Positions 7,991 through 17,519 of a stretch of DNA of 64,000 nucleotides are shown piece after piece; positions within the stretch are counted from its first letter, which is position 1; every line of letters starts with the position of its first letter. A program made the position numbers and the translations under genes. The stretch covers positions 1 through 64,000 of the forward strand of contig NZ_FMWU01000029.1 in NCBI RefSeq assembly GCF_900103195.1. The letters run 5' to 3'. This DNA comes from Methylobacterium sp. UNC378MF. GTDB taxonomy: Bacteria > Pseudomonadota > Alphaproteobacteria > Rhizobiales > Beijerinckiaceae. Under the pieces are notes generated by a model that saw only the letters and a program-made list of their open reading frames with translations, was not told the DNA's origin and ran no database searches.

Positions 7991-8330
7991 AGCGCCGCAC
8001 CGGCGCAGCCGCCGCAGAGCGCTGCAGGATCGTCGACCAAATCCCGCGCGTCGGTCTGGCCGCCGTGCACACATCATCCGGAAGGTCGAGTCGCCGAGCA
8101 TCGTCGGGCATGTGCGTCTCACCGCGGCCCGGCCAGTCGCTGCCCCGGACCATCCGCTCCCGGGCTGCCACTGCGAAGGACTTCCCGGCTGCCGAGGCGT
8201 CGAGATATGCGGACCATCCGTTCGCGGTCTTGAGGTCGGCTCCCGACAGCGTCTTCCAGCTGCGTCCACCGTCGATCAGGCGACGCGCCAAGACGAAGGC
8301 TGGCCAAGCATAACGGCGCCCGAGATGGCA
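7968..8330 (-). pseudogene. Remnant of an amidohydrolase-2 family (TIM-barrel) hydrolase
   Basis: On the minus strand, WPAF..ARRLIDGGRSWKTLSGA, then the PERMVRGSDWP-type segment (ARERMVRGSDWPGRGETH) and MPDDARRLDL match the C-terminal half of metal-dependent hydrolases of the 2-pyrone-4,6-dicarboxylate hydrolase type, where GSDWPH carries the conserved Asp. The N-terminal half with the HxH metal site is absent and the extreme C-terminus is garbled. It is a fragment, directly abutting the M28 remnant in the opposite direction. Confidence 0.6.
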
Positions 8331-8482
8331 ATTTTGACGTTCTCGGTCAGATTGCGCCCGTCATTCACGCAAGTGCTACCAATATGCGCAACGCCCTAGC
8401 TGGCCTGCAGCTTCTTTGACCTTCCCGTCCCCCGGACCTCGGCCGACACTCGGACGGTCCATCCATGGGAGCTTCGGGGTCG

Positions 8483-9709
8483 ATGACGCATCTCACGCGG
8501 CGCAGCTTCATCGGGACAGCGGCGCTGCTCGCGGCACCGGCCATCATCCGGCCTGCCTTTGCCGCCGATACCGTGAAGCTCGGCTGCCTGTTCTCGTCGT
8601 CGGGCACGATGGCCAATCTTGAGGGCCGGCTGAACCACGTGGTCCGCATGGCCGCCGACGAAATCAACGGGCGCGGCGGCGTCAACGGCCGCCAGATCGA
8701 GGTGCTGACCTCCGATCCCGCCTCGGACTGGCCGCTCTACGCCCAGATCGGCCGGCAGATGCTCCAGCAGGAGAAGGTCGCGGCCCTGTTCGGCTGCTGG
8801 ACCTCCGTGTCGCGCAAGTCGGTCCTGCCGGTCGTCGAGCAGAATGACGGGCTGCTGTTCTACCCGCTCCACTTCGAGGGCGACGAGAATTCCAAGAACG
8901 TCGTCTACGTGAACTCGCCGCCCGCGAGTTCCGTGCTGCCGGCGGTCGATTACCTGATGGGCCCGGACGGCGTCGGCGCGAAGCGCTTCTTCATGATCGG
9001 CTCGGACTATGTCTGGCCACGCACGATCAACAAGCAGCTCAAGGGGTACTGGACGAGCAAGGGCATCCCCGAGAGCGCGTGGCGCGAGGAATACGTGCCG
9101 TTCGGCTTCTCGAACTTCCAGACGCTGGTGAACCAGGTCCGCACCTTCGCCAGCCAGCCCGGCGGCCAGGCGATCGTGGTGCTCACCGTCGTCGGCTCCT
9201 CGATCCCCGACTTCCTGCGCGAGTTCGCCAACCAGGGCATCAGCGCCACCGACGTGCCGATCCTCGGCCTCGACATGGTGGAGGCCGACCTCGAGGGGCT
9301 CGATACCGGAAAGCTCGTCGGCCACCTGAATTGCTGGGCCTATCTCCAGGCCGCCAAGGGCGAGCGGAACCGGAAATTCCTCGGCGACTGGGCCGCCTAC
9401 GTGAAGGCCAAGAACGTCCCGTTCAGCGCCGACACGGTGATCGACCCGATGGTCTCGGCCTATGACAGCGTCCATCTCTGGGCGCTCGCCGCCGCCAAGG
9501 CCGGGTCCTTCGCGGTGCCGGAGGTGCGCAAGGCCTTCGCGGGACTGAGCTTCGACGACCCCTCGGGCTACACGCTGACCATGACGGGCGAGAACAACTA
9601 CGTCTCCCGCGGCGTCTTCATCGGCTCTGTCAACGAGAAGCGCGGCTTCGACGTCCTCTGGCAATCTCCGAACGCTCCGAAGCCGGTCCCATTCAGCCCC
9701 TATGGCTGA
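8483..9709 (+). CDS. urtA: Amide/urea-type ABC transporter substrate-binding protein
   Basis: 408 residues from ATG 8483; a longer start at 8465 is possible but GGAG at 8468-8471 favours 8483. The N-terminus THLTRRSFIGTAALLAAP is a twin-arginine signal ending at AFA, so the folded protein may be exported by Tat. The body is a Peripla_BP_6/UrtA-type binding protein (VKLGCLFSSSGTMA, ALFGCWTSVSRKSVLPV, FYPLHFEG). The relatives UrtA (urea) and FmdD (short amides) share these motifs. Because the operon ends in an amidase and not urease, the ligand is more likely an amide. First gene of a six-gene operon; its stop overlaps the next start by 8 bp. Confidence 0.85.
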   Translation: MTHLTRRSFIGTAALLAAPAIIRPAFAADTVKLGCLFSSSGTMANLEGRLNHVVRMAADEINGRGGVNGRQIEVLTSDPASDWPLYAQIGRQMLQQEKVAALFGCWTSVSRKSVLPVVEQNDGLLFYPLHFEGDENSKNVVYVNSPPASSVLPAVDYLMGPDGVGAKRFFMIGSDYVWPRTINKQLKGYWTSKGIPESAWREEYVPFGFSNFQTLVNQVRTFASQPGGQAIVVLTVVGSSIPDFLREFANQGISATDVPILGLDMVEADLEGLDTGKLVGHLNCWAYLQAAKGERNRKFLGDWAAYVKAKNVPFSADTVIDPMVSAYDSVHLWALAAAKAGSFAVPEVRKAFAGLSFDDPSGYTLTMTGENNYVSRGVFIGSVNEKRGFDVLWQSPNAPKPVPFSPYG

Positions 9710-11333
9710 TCTGAGGCGGTTTCCGCTCCGCGCTCTTCTGGTGCTCGGGTGTCTTGCGCTCGGGGCGGCCTCGGCCTCCGCCGCGCCGCTCGACCGGGCG
9801 GCCTTCGCGGCGGACCTGTGCGGGGACGGCGCCGCGCAGGTCCGCGGAGCCGAGGGTCTCGTGCAGGCTGGCGGGGACCTTCCGACCGACGACCTCGCCT
9901 TCGCCGGCAGGCTCCTCGGCGCGCTGGCCGAGCGCCGCCTGGCCTGCCCGGCGGACGGCGCCGTCCTGCTCGACCGCCCGGGCGCGCCTGAGGGCCGCGA
10001 CGCGGTCACCGGCGCACCGCGGCCGGTCTCGGAGACGCGCGCGCCGGTCCTCGGCCTGCGCCAGCGCGCCGCAATCGAGACCGCGCGCGGCACCGTCGCG
10101 CTGCTGACCGGCCCGGATCCGGCCGCCCGCACCGCCGGTCTCGCGGTTCTGGAGCGGCGCATCGCCACCGTTCCGGCGGCCGTGCTCGACCGCGCGCGCG
10201 ATGCGGAGACGGATGCCGCGCTGAAAGCGACCATCGCCGGCCTCGCCCAGGCGGCCGCCCTGTCGTCGCCCGATCCGGCCCGGCGCCGGGCGGCGATCGC
10301 CGCGGTGGCCGCGAGCCCGTCCGGGGCCGCGCAGGCACGGCTCGCGGCGCTGAAGGGCGATCCCGCCTACGCCGCCGATCCGGCCTTCCGGGCGGCGCTC
10401 GATGCGGGGCTCGCGCAGGTCGCCCGCGCGGTGGCGGTCGGGGACGGCCTCGCGGTCGTCTATAACGGCCTGAGCTTCGCCAGCATCCTGTTCATGGCGG
10501 CGGCCGGGCTCGCGATCATCTTCGGGCTGATGGGCGTGATCAACCTCGCCCAGGGCGAGTTCATCATGCTCGGCGCCTACGCCACCTACGGCGTGCAGGA
10601 GGCCTTCCGCCGCCTCGCCCCCGGCCTGCTCGACCTCTACCTCGTCGCCGCCATCCCGATCGCCTTCCTGGCGGTCGCCCTGGTCGGGATCGTGGTCGAG
10701 GCGCTGATCCTGCGCCACCTCTACCGGCGGCCGCTGATGAGCCTGCTCGCCACCTGGGCGGTGAGCCTGTTCCTCGTGAACCTCGTCCGCGTGACGGTCG
10801 GCACCCAGAACCTGCAATTCGTCATGCCGGCCTATGTCAGCGGCGGCGTGCCGCTCTACGCCGACTTCGTCATGACCTGGAACCGGCTGTTCGCCATCGG
10901 CTTCGCGGCGGCGACGCTCGTCCTGACGCTCCTGATCCTGCGCCGGACCCCGCTCGGGCTCGACATCCGCGCCGTGACCCAGAACCGCGACATGGCCGCC
11001 TGCCTCGGGCTGCCGACCCGCCGGGTCGACCGCCTCGCCTTCGGGCTGGGCTCGGGCCTGGCGGGGCTCGCCGGGGTGGCTTTGTGCCCGATTTACAGCG
11101 TCAATCCCGGCATGGGCGCGGGCTTCATCGTCGACAGCTTCATGGTCGTGGTGCTGGGCGGCGTCGGCAGCCTCGTCGGGACCCTGGTGGCGGCCCTCGG
11201 GGTCGGGGGCGCCAACGTGCTGATCGAGCCGATCTCCGGCGCGGTGGCCGCCAAGGTGATCGTGCTCGTCGGCATCATCCTGTTCCTGCAGCGCCGGCCC
11301 GAGGGGCTGTTCGCGGTGCGGCGGCGGCGATGA
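9702..11333 (+). CDS. urtB: Amide/urea-type ABC transporter permease UrtB
   Basis: 543 residues. A signal peptide and a roughly 240-residue periplasmic N-terminal domain precede eight or so TM helices; this long N-terminal extension is typical of UrtB and absent from LivH. The membrane part contains LAIIFGLMGVINLAQGEFIMLGAY-type sequence and the late FMVVVLGGVGSLVGT loop that contacts the ATPase. It forms the channel with the downstream UrtC-like subunit. ATG 9702 lies inside the end of urtA and its stop forms ATGA with urtC. Confidence 0.9.
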   Translation: MADLRRFPLRALLVLGCLALGAASASAAPLDRAAFAADLCGDGAAQVRGAEGLVQAGGDLPTDDLAFAGRLLGALAERRLACPADGAVLLDRPGAPEGRDAVTGAPRPVSETRAPVLGLRQRAAIETARGTVALLTGPDPAARTAGLAVLERRIATVPAAVLDRARDAETDAALKATIAGLAQAAALSSPDPARRRAAIAAVAASPSGAAQARLAALKGDPAYAADPAFRAALDAGLAQVARAVAVGDGLAVVYNGLSFASILFMAAAGLAIIFGLMGVINLAQGEFIMLGAYATYGVQEAFRRLAPGLLDLYLVAAIPIAFLAVALVGIVVEALILRHLYRRPLMSLLATWAVSLFLVNLVRVTVGTQNLQFVMPAYVSGGVPLYADFVMTWNRLFAIGFAAATLVLTLLILRRTPLGLDIRAVTQNRDMAACLGLPTRRVDRLAFGLGSGLAGLAGVALCPIYSVNPGMGAGFIVDSFMVVVLGGVGSLVGTLVAALGVGGANVLIEPISGAVAAKVIVLVGIILFLQRRPEGLFAVRRRR

Positions 11334-12430
11334 GCGGCGCCGTGCAGACCGCTCTCGCTCCGGCAGCCGGACCGGCGCGGCGCGCCGTGCGCGATCCGCT
11401 GGTCGCCGGGCTCGTCGGGCTCTGCCTCGCGGCCGCGGCGGGGCTCCTCGTGGCGCCGCCCGCCCCGTATCTCGTCAACGCCCTGGGCCAGCTCGCGGCC
11501 TTCGCGATCCTCGCCGTGTCGCTGGATCTGGTCTGGGGCTATCTCGGGATCCTCAGCCTCGGGCACGGGCTGTTCTTCGCGATCGGCGGCTATGTCTGCG
11601 CCATGCACCTGCTGGCCCACGGCGCCGCGATGACCGGCGTGCTGCCGGACTTCGTGCAGTTCATGGGCTGGAAGAGCCTGCCGGCCTATTGGGCGGGTCT
11701 CGACCACGCCCCGTACGCCTTCGTCCTCGCGCTGGCGCTCGCCGGCCTCGTCGCCTTCGTGTTCGGGCTCGCCTCGTTCCGCTCGCGGGTCAACGGCGTC
11801 TACTTCTCGATCATCAGCCAGGCGCTCGTCGACGTCGCGATGCTGCTGATGTACCGCAACGATACCGGGCTCGGCGGCAACAACGGCATGACCGGCTTCC
11901 CGCTGCTGTTCGGCTGGCCGATGGGCTCACCGGGCGTGGTCACCGGGCTGGCCGTCGCGGCCCTCCTGACGCTGGCGGCCGTGATCGCCGGCACCCGGCT
12001 CCTCGTCGGCAGCGCCGTCGGGCGGCGGATGCTCGCCTGCCGCGACGACGAGACCCGCCTGCGCACGCTCGGCTACAGCACCACCCGGCTGAAGCTCGCG
12101 ATCTGGTGCCTCTCGGCCATGATCGCGGCGCTCGCCGGGATCCTGTACGTGCCGCAGGTCGGCATCATCAATCCGCGGGTGCTGGCGCCCGACCTCTCCA
12201 TCGAGATCGCCGTCTGGGTGGCGATCGGCGGCCTCGGGCGGCTCGGCGGCGCGGTCATCGGCGCGATCCTCGTCAACGGCCTGAAGTTCTGGCTGAGCGC
12301 CGCGATGCCGGAGGCGTGGCCCTTCATCCTGTCCGGTCTGGTGCTGCTCGTGGTGCTGGTCCTGCCGAACGGCCTCCTCGACCTCGTGGCACTCCGCCCG
12401 CGCCCGACCTGGCTGCGGAGGCCCCGATGA
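11330..12430 (+). CDS. urtC: Amide/urea-type ABC transporter permease UrtC
   Basis: 366 residues with about nine TM helices, LivM/UrtC family. Visible family motifs are SLDLVWGYLGILSLGHGLFF, NNGMTGF, and GGLGRLGGAVIGAILVNGLK near the C-terminus. The start is the ATG of the ATGA overlap with urtB (11330); the frame is open further upstream but that part is antisense-like and lacks homology. Its own stop overlaps urtD by the same ATGA arrangement, indicating translational coupling and balanced subunit synthesis. Confidence 0.9.
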   Translation: MSGAVQTALAPAAGPARRAVRDPLVAGLVGLCLAAAAGLLVAPPAPYLVNALGQLAAFAILAVSLDLVWGYLGILSLGHGLFFAIGGYVCAMHLLAHGAAMTGVLPDFVQFMGWKSLPAYWAGLDHAPYAFVLALALAGLVAFVFGLASFRSRVNGVYFSIISQALVDVAMLLMYRNDTGLGGNNGMTGFPLLFGWPMGSPGVVTGLAVAALLTLAAVIAGTRLLVGSAVGRRMLACRDDETRLRTLGYSTTRLKLAIWCLSAMIAALAGILYVPQVGIINPRVLAPDLSIEIAVWVAIGGLGRLGGAVIGAILVNGLKFWLSAAMPEAWPFILSGLVLLVVLVLPNGLLDLVALRPRPTWLRRPR

Positions 12431-13133
12431 GCGCCCTCGTGGTCGACGCCCTCACCGTCGCCTTCGGCCGCTTCACGGCGCTCGATGCCGTCTCGCTCGC
12501 GGTCGATCCCGGCGAGGTGCGGGCCGTGATCGGCCCGAACGGCGCCGGCAAGACCACGCTGCTCGACGTGATCTCGGGCGTCACCAAGCCGGTCTCCGGC
12601 CGGGTGATGCTCGGCGATCATGTCGACCTGACCAAGCGCTCCGAGGCCGAGATCGCGAAAGCCGGCGTGCGGCGCAAGTTCCAGAAGCCCAGCGTCTTCC
12701 CGGCGCTCACCGTGCGCGAGAACCTGGAGATCGGCTGCGGCCCCGCCTTGAGCCCGCGCGAGCGCCCGGCGCGCATCGCCTCGATCCTCGGCGAGATCGG
12801 CCTCGGCCCGCGGGCCGAGGTGCCGGCCGGCAGCCTCGCTCACGGCGAGAAACAGTGGCTGGAGATCGGCATGGTGCTGGCCGCCGAGCCGGCGCTGCTC
12901 CTCCTCGACGAGCCCGTGGCCGGGCTCTCCGACGCCGAGACCGCCCAGACCGCCGCGCTGATCCGGAGCTTGCGCCGGCCGGACCGGGCGATCCTGGTGA
13001 TCGAGCACGATATGGGCTTCGTCGAGGCCATCGCAGACCGGGTGACCGTGCTGCACGAGGGCCGCACGCTCTACGAGGGCAGCATGCAGGGCGCGCGGGG
13101 CGATGCCCGCGTGATCGAGGTGTTCCTCGGCCG

Positions 13134-13137
<4 letters not shown>
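12427..13137 (+). CDS. urtD: ABC transporter ATP-binding protein UrtD
   Basis: 236 residues. Walker A GPNGAGKTT at residues 36-44, Q-loop KFQKPSVFP, the UrtD-specific variant signature LAHGEKQWLEIGM in place of LSGGQ, Walker B LLLLDEPVAGL, and switch His in VIEHDM. This LSHGEKQ-type signature separates UrtD from LivG. It energises import through the UrtB/UrtC pair together with UrtE. Start from the ATGA overlap with urtC. Confidence 0.9.
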
Positions 13138-13847
<710 letters not shown>

Positions 13848-13867
13848 CGAACCACCCAGGAGACGCC

Positions 13868-14815
13868 GTGCCCACCCATCACGAGATCCCCGCCGTCCCC
13901 GAGACCATGGTGCTCGGCTATTTCGACGCCGCCCTTCCGCCCGTGCTGACCGTCGAGTCCGGAGACACCGTCACCCTGCACTCGCATCCGGCCGGCGGGC
14001 GCGAGTCGCTCCACCCCGACCCGGCTCGGGTGCCGGCCGACCTGCTCCACGCGCTCGATACGCTGAAGCCAGGCGGCGGCCCGCACTTCGTCACCGGACC
14101 GATCCATGTGGCAGGGGCCGAGCCTGGCGACATGCTTCAGGTCGACATCCTCAACCTGAAGTTCCGGCTCGACTGGGGCTTCGTCTCGATCCTACCGCTG
14201 CTCGGCACCCTGCCGGACGAGTTCACCGAGTACGAGACCGTCCACGCCGACATCGACAGCGACCGCGGATTCTGCCGCCTGCCCTGGGGGACGGAGCTGC
14301 CCCTCGACCCGTTCTTCGGCATCCTGGGCACTGCCCCGCCCCCCGCCTGGGGTCGGGTCGGCTCACCGGTGCCGCGCGCCTTCGGCGGCAACATGGACAA
14401 CAAGGAGCTGAAGGTCGGAACGACCCTGTACCTGCCGGTCTTCAATGAGGGCGGCGGCTTCTACGCGGGCGACGGCCACGGGGTGCAGGGCGACGGCGAG
14501 GTCTGCATCACCGCGCTGGAGACGGGGCTGACCGGCACGTTCCGGCTGACGGTGCGCACGGATCTCCAGGGCGCCTGGCCCTTCGCCGAAACCCCCACCG
14601 ACCTGATGTCGATCGGCCTCCACGAGAGCCTCGACGAGGCCATGCGCCAAGCCGTGCGCGAGATGGTGCGCCTCGTCTGCGTCCGCACCAGCCTCACCCG
14701 CAACCAAGCCTACATGCTGTGCTCCCTGGCCGGGAACCTGCGGATCACCCAGACGGTCGACGGCAACAAGGGCGTCCACATGATGATGCCCAAGACGGCG
14801 CTGGCCGGGAAATGA
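13868..14815 (+). CDS. Acetamidase/formamidase
   Basis: 315 residues from GTG 13868 behind CAGGAG. It is an FmdA_AmdA family amidase, which hydrolyses formamide, acetamide or related short amides to ammonia and the acid. Family features are GPIHVAGAEPGDMLQVDIL, the FGGNMDNKEL segment, and YAGDGHGVQGDGEVC. At about 315 residues it matches the shorter bacterial acetamidase-type members rather than the roughly 400-residue FmdA of methylotrophs. Its place at the end of a Urt-type transporter operon implies that the imported substrate is hydrolysed to release nitrogen. The exact amide cannot be told from sequence. Confidence 0.85.
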   Translation: MPTHHEIPAVPETMVLGYFDAALPPVLTVESGDTVTLHSHPAGGRESLHPDPARVPADLLHALDTLKPGGGPHFVTGPIHVAGAEPGDMLQVDILNLKFRLDWGFVSILPLLGTLPDEFTEYETVHADIDSDRGFCRLPWGTELPLDPFFGILGTAPPPAWGRVGSPVPRAFGGNMDNKELKVGTTLYLPVFNEGGGFYAGDGHGVQGDGEVCITALETGLTGTFRLTVRTDLQGAWPFAETPTDLMSIGLHESLDEAMRQAVREMVRLVCVRTSLTRNQAYMLCSLAGNLRITQTVDGNKGVHMMMPKTALAGK

Positions 14816-15009
14816 ATGTGGTGCGCGCCCGCCAATTCAGCGCGCTCGCTCCGGGGCGGCCTGGACGCGGTCCCATACGGGTCCCCGACAACGGACAGCG
14901 CCCTGGTGCCAGATCAAGCAATCCCGGTCGCACTCTCATCCCGAGGTGCGGCCAGGCAGTGCATCGCGGCGGGTCGCGAAGCGCAGCGCAACGCGATGGT
15001 GTGCCGGCT

Positions 15010-15372
15010 CTAGTTGGCGGTTCGCACGAAGGCGAAGCGACCGATGCAGGGCTCGCCGCCGCGGTAGCTCGGCCTCTGGCGCAGCGCTGTGCGCGGCGCG
15101 GCGGCTGGCCGGCCCGTCTCCCCGCGCCCCGGCTGGACCGTTATCGCGGCCCGCAGGCGCTGCACCTCTGCCCGCAGGGCCACGTTCTCCTGCTCGACGC
15201 GGCCGAGCCGAGCCACGCCCGCGGGCTTGAGCCCGCCGAGGCGCCGTCGCCACCGATAGAAGGTACCGAGCGAGATCCCGGCGCTCACGCAGATCTCGAC
15301 GATCGGTATGCCACGCGCGGCCTCGTCCAATAGAAAGGCGATCTCCTCATCCGTGTGCAGGGACCGGCTCAT
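15010..15372 (-). CDS. Lone IS3/IS911-type OrfA-like transposase subunit
   Basis: 120 residues. The N-terminal half is a helix-turn-helix (DEEIAFLLDEAARGIPIVEI, then ISLGTFYRWRRRLGG) followed by a leucine-zipper-like stretch (RVEQENVALRAEVQRLRA), as in OrfA of IS3-family elements. No OrfB with a DDE catalytic core follows on either strand, and no terminal inverted repeats are visible. The C-terminal 45 residues do not look like OrfA. It is most likely a truncated element that cannot transpose by itself. Confidence 0.6.
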   Translation of the reverse strand: MSRSLHTDEEIAFLLDEAARGIPIVEICVSAGISLGTFYRWRRRLGGLKPAGVARLGRVEQENVALRAEVQRLRAAITVQPGRGETGRPAAAPRTALRQRPSYRGGEPCIGRFAFVRTAN

Positions 15373-15755
15373 CGAGGATCTCCAGGTTCGTCAGACTTGT
15401 TGCGTCCGTTAGGTAAATCATGGGCAAGAAGTGGACCGACGGCACGTACTCAACTTGGTGAAGCGCTGTTCGCGATCCGGACGAAAGGCCCCAGTGGAGC
15501 AGAGTTCGGTGCTGCGTAGGGTCGCATCGATCCCGGGCCCTCGCCACTTCGGCAGAGGCACGCTGATCCCGTGGGCGAGGAGTCAATCGGTGCGTCGGGC
15601 GTCAGCGGTGCGCCGGTGGGGAAATCGACGAGGCGAGGGATGTGCGACCCCTGGCGTTGAGCACCTGCGGGATCGGCCTTGCTGAGACGGGCGCCGAAAC
15701 GCTCTGACCCTGCACCAACTTCAAACACGGACCACCGCGTGAGGGCCGATCATTC
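15373..15755. other. Stretch without recognisable gene
   Basis: No supported gene is seen between the OrfA-like gene and the recombinase remnant. It may contain eroded N-terminal parts of the recombinase, but I cannot align any motif. Confidence 0.4.
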
Positions 15756-16140
15756 TCAGCAGAGGACAAACTGCGACGGCTCTACCGGATGGTCGAAGAG
15801 GCCATCACCGACAGCGACGATATTTTGAAAGAGCGATCGCGACATTGAAGGCGGACCGGGACTGAGCCAAAGGAGCGCTCGACCGCATCCATGTGGCCGC
15901 GCCATCACCGGCCGAGCGCGCCGGCGCTGATCGAGCGATTCGGCCGCCTGATGCGCGCGAACGTGACGGCGGGGGAGATCCCGTTCCGCAGAGCTTGGCT
16001 TCAAGCGATCGTCGAGCGGGTCGAGGTCGGAACGGACGTGCTTGGGAGTGTCGGCGATAAGGCGAGCCTCAAGACCGACCTGACCGGTTCGGGAGGCACA
16101 GCCGCGCCCGGTGTTCGCCGTTCTGTCCGGAAGTGGCGCG
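15756..16140 (+). pseudogene. C-terminal remnant of a large serine recombinase
   Basis: The frame at 15756-15848 reads AEDKLRRLYRMVEEAITDSD then LKERSRH and a stop; the next part, ATLKADRD and ALDRIHVA, is in another frame; and from about 15900 a third frame reads ALIERFGRLMRANVTAGEIP, FRRAWLQAIVERVEV, GDKASL and VRRSVRKWRA. In order these are the C-terminal coiled-coil and tail of resolvase/Recombinase family site-specific integrases. At least two frameshifts break it. The tail runs right up to tRNA-Glu, as expected for an integrated element eroded next to its attachment site. Confidence 0.75.
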
Positions 16141-16209
16141 CCCTACGGGAATCGAACCCGTGTTTTCGCCGTGAAAGGGCGACGTCCTGGACCGCTAGAC
16201 GAAGGGCGC
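16134..16209 (-). tRNA. tRNA-Glu (anticodon TTC)
   Basis: On the minus strand the 7-bp acceptor GCGCCCT (16203-16209) pairs with AGGGCGC (16138-16144); the anticodon loop is CTTTCAC with TTC; the T-arm carries GGTTCGATTCC. The 3' CCA is encoded (16134-16136). It decodes GAA/GAG and forms the boundary of the recombinase remnant. Confidence 0.95.
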
Positions 16210-16327
16210 TCTGGTCGGGCCGGGGTTCTATAGTCGGACCGGAGCCGCCCGGCAACCGCTCAGGCGCGGCACCGGTGCCACAGGTCCCCGGGTTTGACCG
16301 CGCCCCGGGTTGGGGCGATGGAGAGCC

Positions 16328-16885
16328 ATGCCCCAGCCCACCCCTCGCATGACCCTCGTCCTCGGCGGGGCGCGATCCGGCAAGAGCGCCTACGCGGAGG
16401 GGCTGATCCAAGCCTGCCCCGGCCCGTGGCTGTATCTCGCCACCGCGCAGGCCTTCGACGACGAGATGGTCGCGCGCATCGCCCAGCACCGCGCGAGGCG
16501 CGGCGACGCCTGGCGCACCCGCGACGTGCCGCTCGCCCTGCCGGAGGCGGTCGCCGCATCCGAGGGGCCGGTCCTGGTCGATTGCCTCACGCTCTGGCTC
16601 ACCAACCTGATCCTGGCGGAAGCCGACGTGGCGGAGGCGACGGAGCGGCTGCTCGCCGCCTGCGCCGACGCGCGGGGGCCGCTGGTGCTGGTCGGCAACG
16701 AGGTCGGCCTCGGGATCGTGCCCGACAACGCCCTGGCCCGCCACTTCCGCGACGCGGCCGGCCGCCTCCACCAGCAGCTCGCCGCCCGGGCAGACCGGGT
16801 CGTGCTCACCGTGGCCGGCCTGCCGCTGATCGTGAAGCCGCAAGCCCCGAACACACAAGCCCTCCGGACAGGAGCCCCCACATGA
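16328..16885 (+). CDS. cobU: Adenosylcobinamide kinase / guanylyltransferase
   Basis: 185 residues from ATG 16328 behind GGAGAG; the upstream ATG at 16310 is less likely. The P-loop GGARSGKS near residue 14 and the VDCLTLWLTNL and VGNEVGLGIVP motifs are diagnostic of CobU (CobP). The enzyme phosphorylates adenosylcobinamide and then transfers GMP to give AdoCbi-GDP in the late aerobic cobalamin pathway. Its stop overlaps the cobO start (ATGA). Confidence 0.93.
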   Translation: MPQPTPRMTLVLGGARSGKSAYAEGLIQACPGPWLYLATAQAFDDEMVARIAQHRARRGDAWRTRDVPLALPEAVAASEGPVLVDCLTLWLTNLILAEADVAEATERLLAACADARGPLVLVGNEVGLGIVPDNALARHFRDAAGRLHQQLAARADRVVLTVAGLPLIVKPQAPNTQALRTGAPT

Positions 16886-17484
16886 GCGACGACGCCGCGC
16901 GCCACCGGGAGAAGATGGAGAAGCGCAAGGCCGTGCAGGACGCCGAGGTCGCCGCCAGGACCCTCGAGAAGGGCCTGCTCCTCGTCCATACCGGCCCCGG
17001 CAAGGGCAAGAGCACGGCGGCTCTGGGGCTGATGCTGCGGGCGCTCGGCCGCGGCTGGCGGGTCGGCATGGTGCAGTTCATCAAGGGCGGCTGGGACACG
17101 GGCGAGCGCCACGCCGTGGCGGCCTTCGGCGAGCGGGTCGTCTGGCACACCCTCGGCGAGGGCTTCACCTGGGAGACCCAGGACAAGGCCCGCGACATCG
17201 CCGCCTGCCGCCACGCCTGGGAGGTCGCCGAAGGCCTGATGGCCGATCCCACGATCCGCCTGCTCGTCCTCGACGAGCTCAACATCGCGCTGCGCTACGA
17301 CTATCTCGACCTCGATGCCGTCGTCGCCGCCCTGCGGGCACGCCGGCCGGACCTGCACGTGGTGGTCACCGGCCGCAACGCCAAGCCGGCCCTGGTCGAG
17401 GCCGCCGACCTCGTCACCGAGATGGGCAGCGTCAAGCACCACTTCGCCGCCGGCGTGAAGGCGCAGGAAGGGATCGAGTTCTGA
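16882..17484 (+). CDS. cobO: Cob(I)yrinic acid a,c-diamide adenosyltransferase
   Basis: 200 residues. The N-terminal helix (HREKMEKRKAVQDAEVAART) precedes the P-loop HTGPGKGKSTAA, then VQFIKGGWDTGE, the WETQD stretch and LLVLDELNIALRYDYLDL, all typical of CobO/BtuR. It adds the 5'-deoxyadenosyl group to cobalt using ATP. Coupled to cobU by ATGA and followed 35 bp later by cobQ, forming a cobUOQ operon. Confidence 0.93.
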   Translation: MSDDAARHREKMEKRKAVQDAEVAARTLEKGLLLVHTGPGKGKSTAALGLMLRALGRGWRVGMVQFIKGGWDTGERHAVAAFGERVVWHTLGEGFTWETQDKARDIAACRHAWEVAEGLMADPTIRLLVLDELNIALRYDYLDLDAVVAALRARRPDLHVVVTGRNAKPALVEAADLVTEMGSVKHHFAAGVKAQEGIEF

Positions 17485-17519
17485 GCCCGCCGCGCGCGAA
17501 GGCGCCCAAGAAGGCCCTG

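Noticed and set aside
8400..8482. Sigma-54 promoter before the amide operon
   Set aside because: There is no GG/GC pair with the required 10-bp spacing; TGGCCTGCAG resembles only the -24 half.
16210..16327. Cobalamin riboswitch before cobU
   Set aside because: I looked for the conserved B12 box and paired core; only a GCCAC-like fragment is present and no convincing fold.
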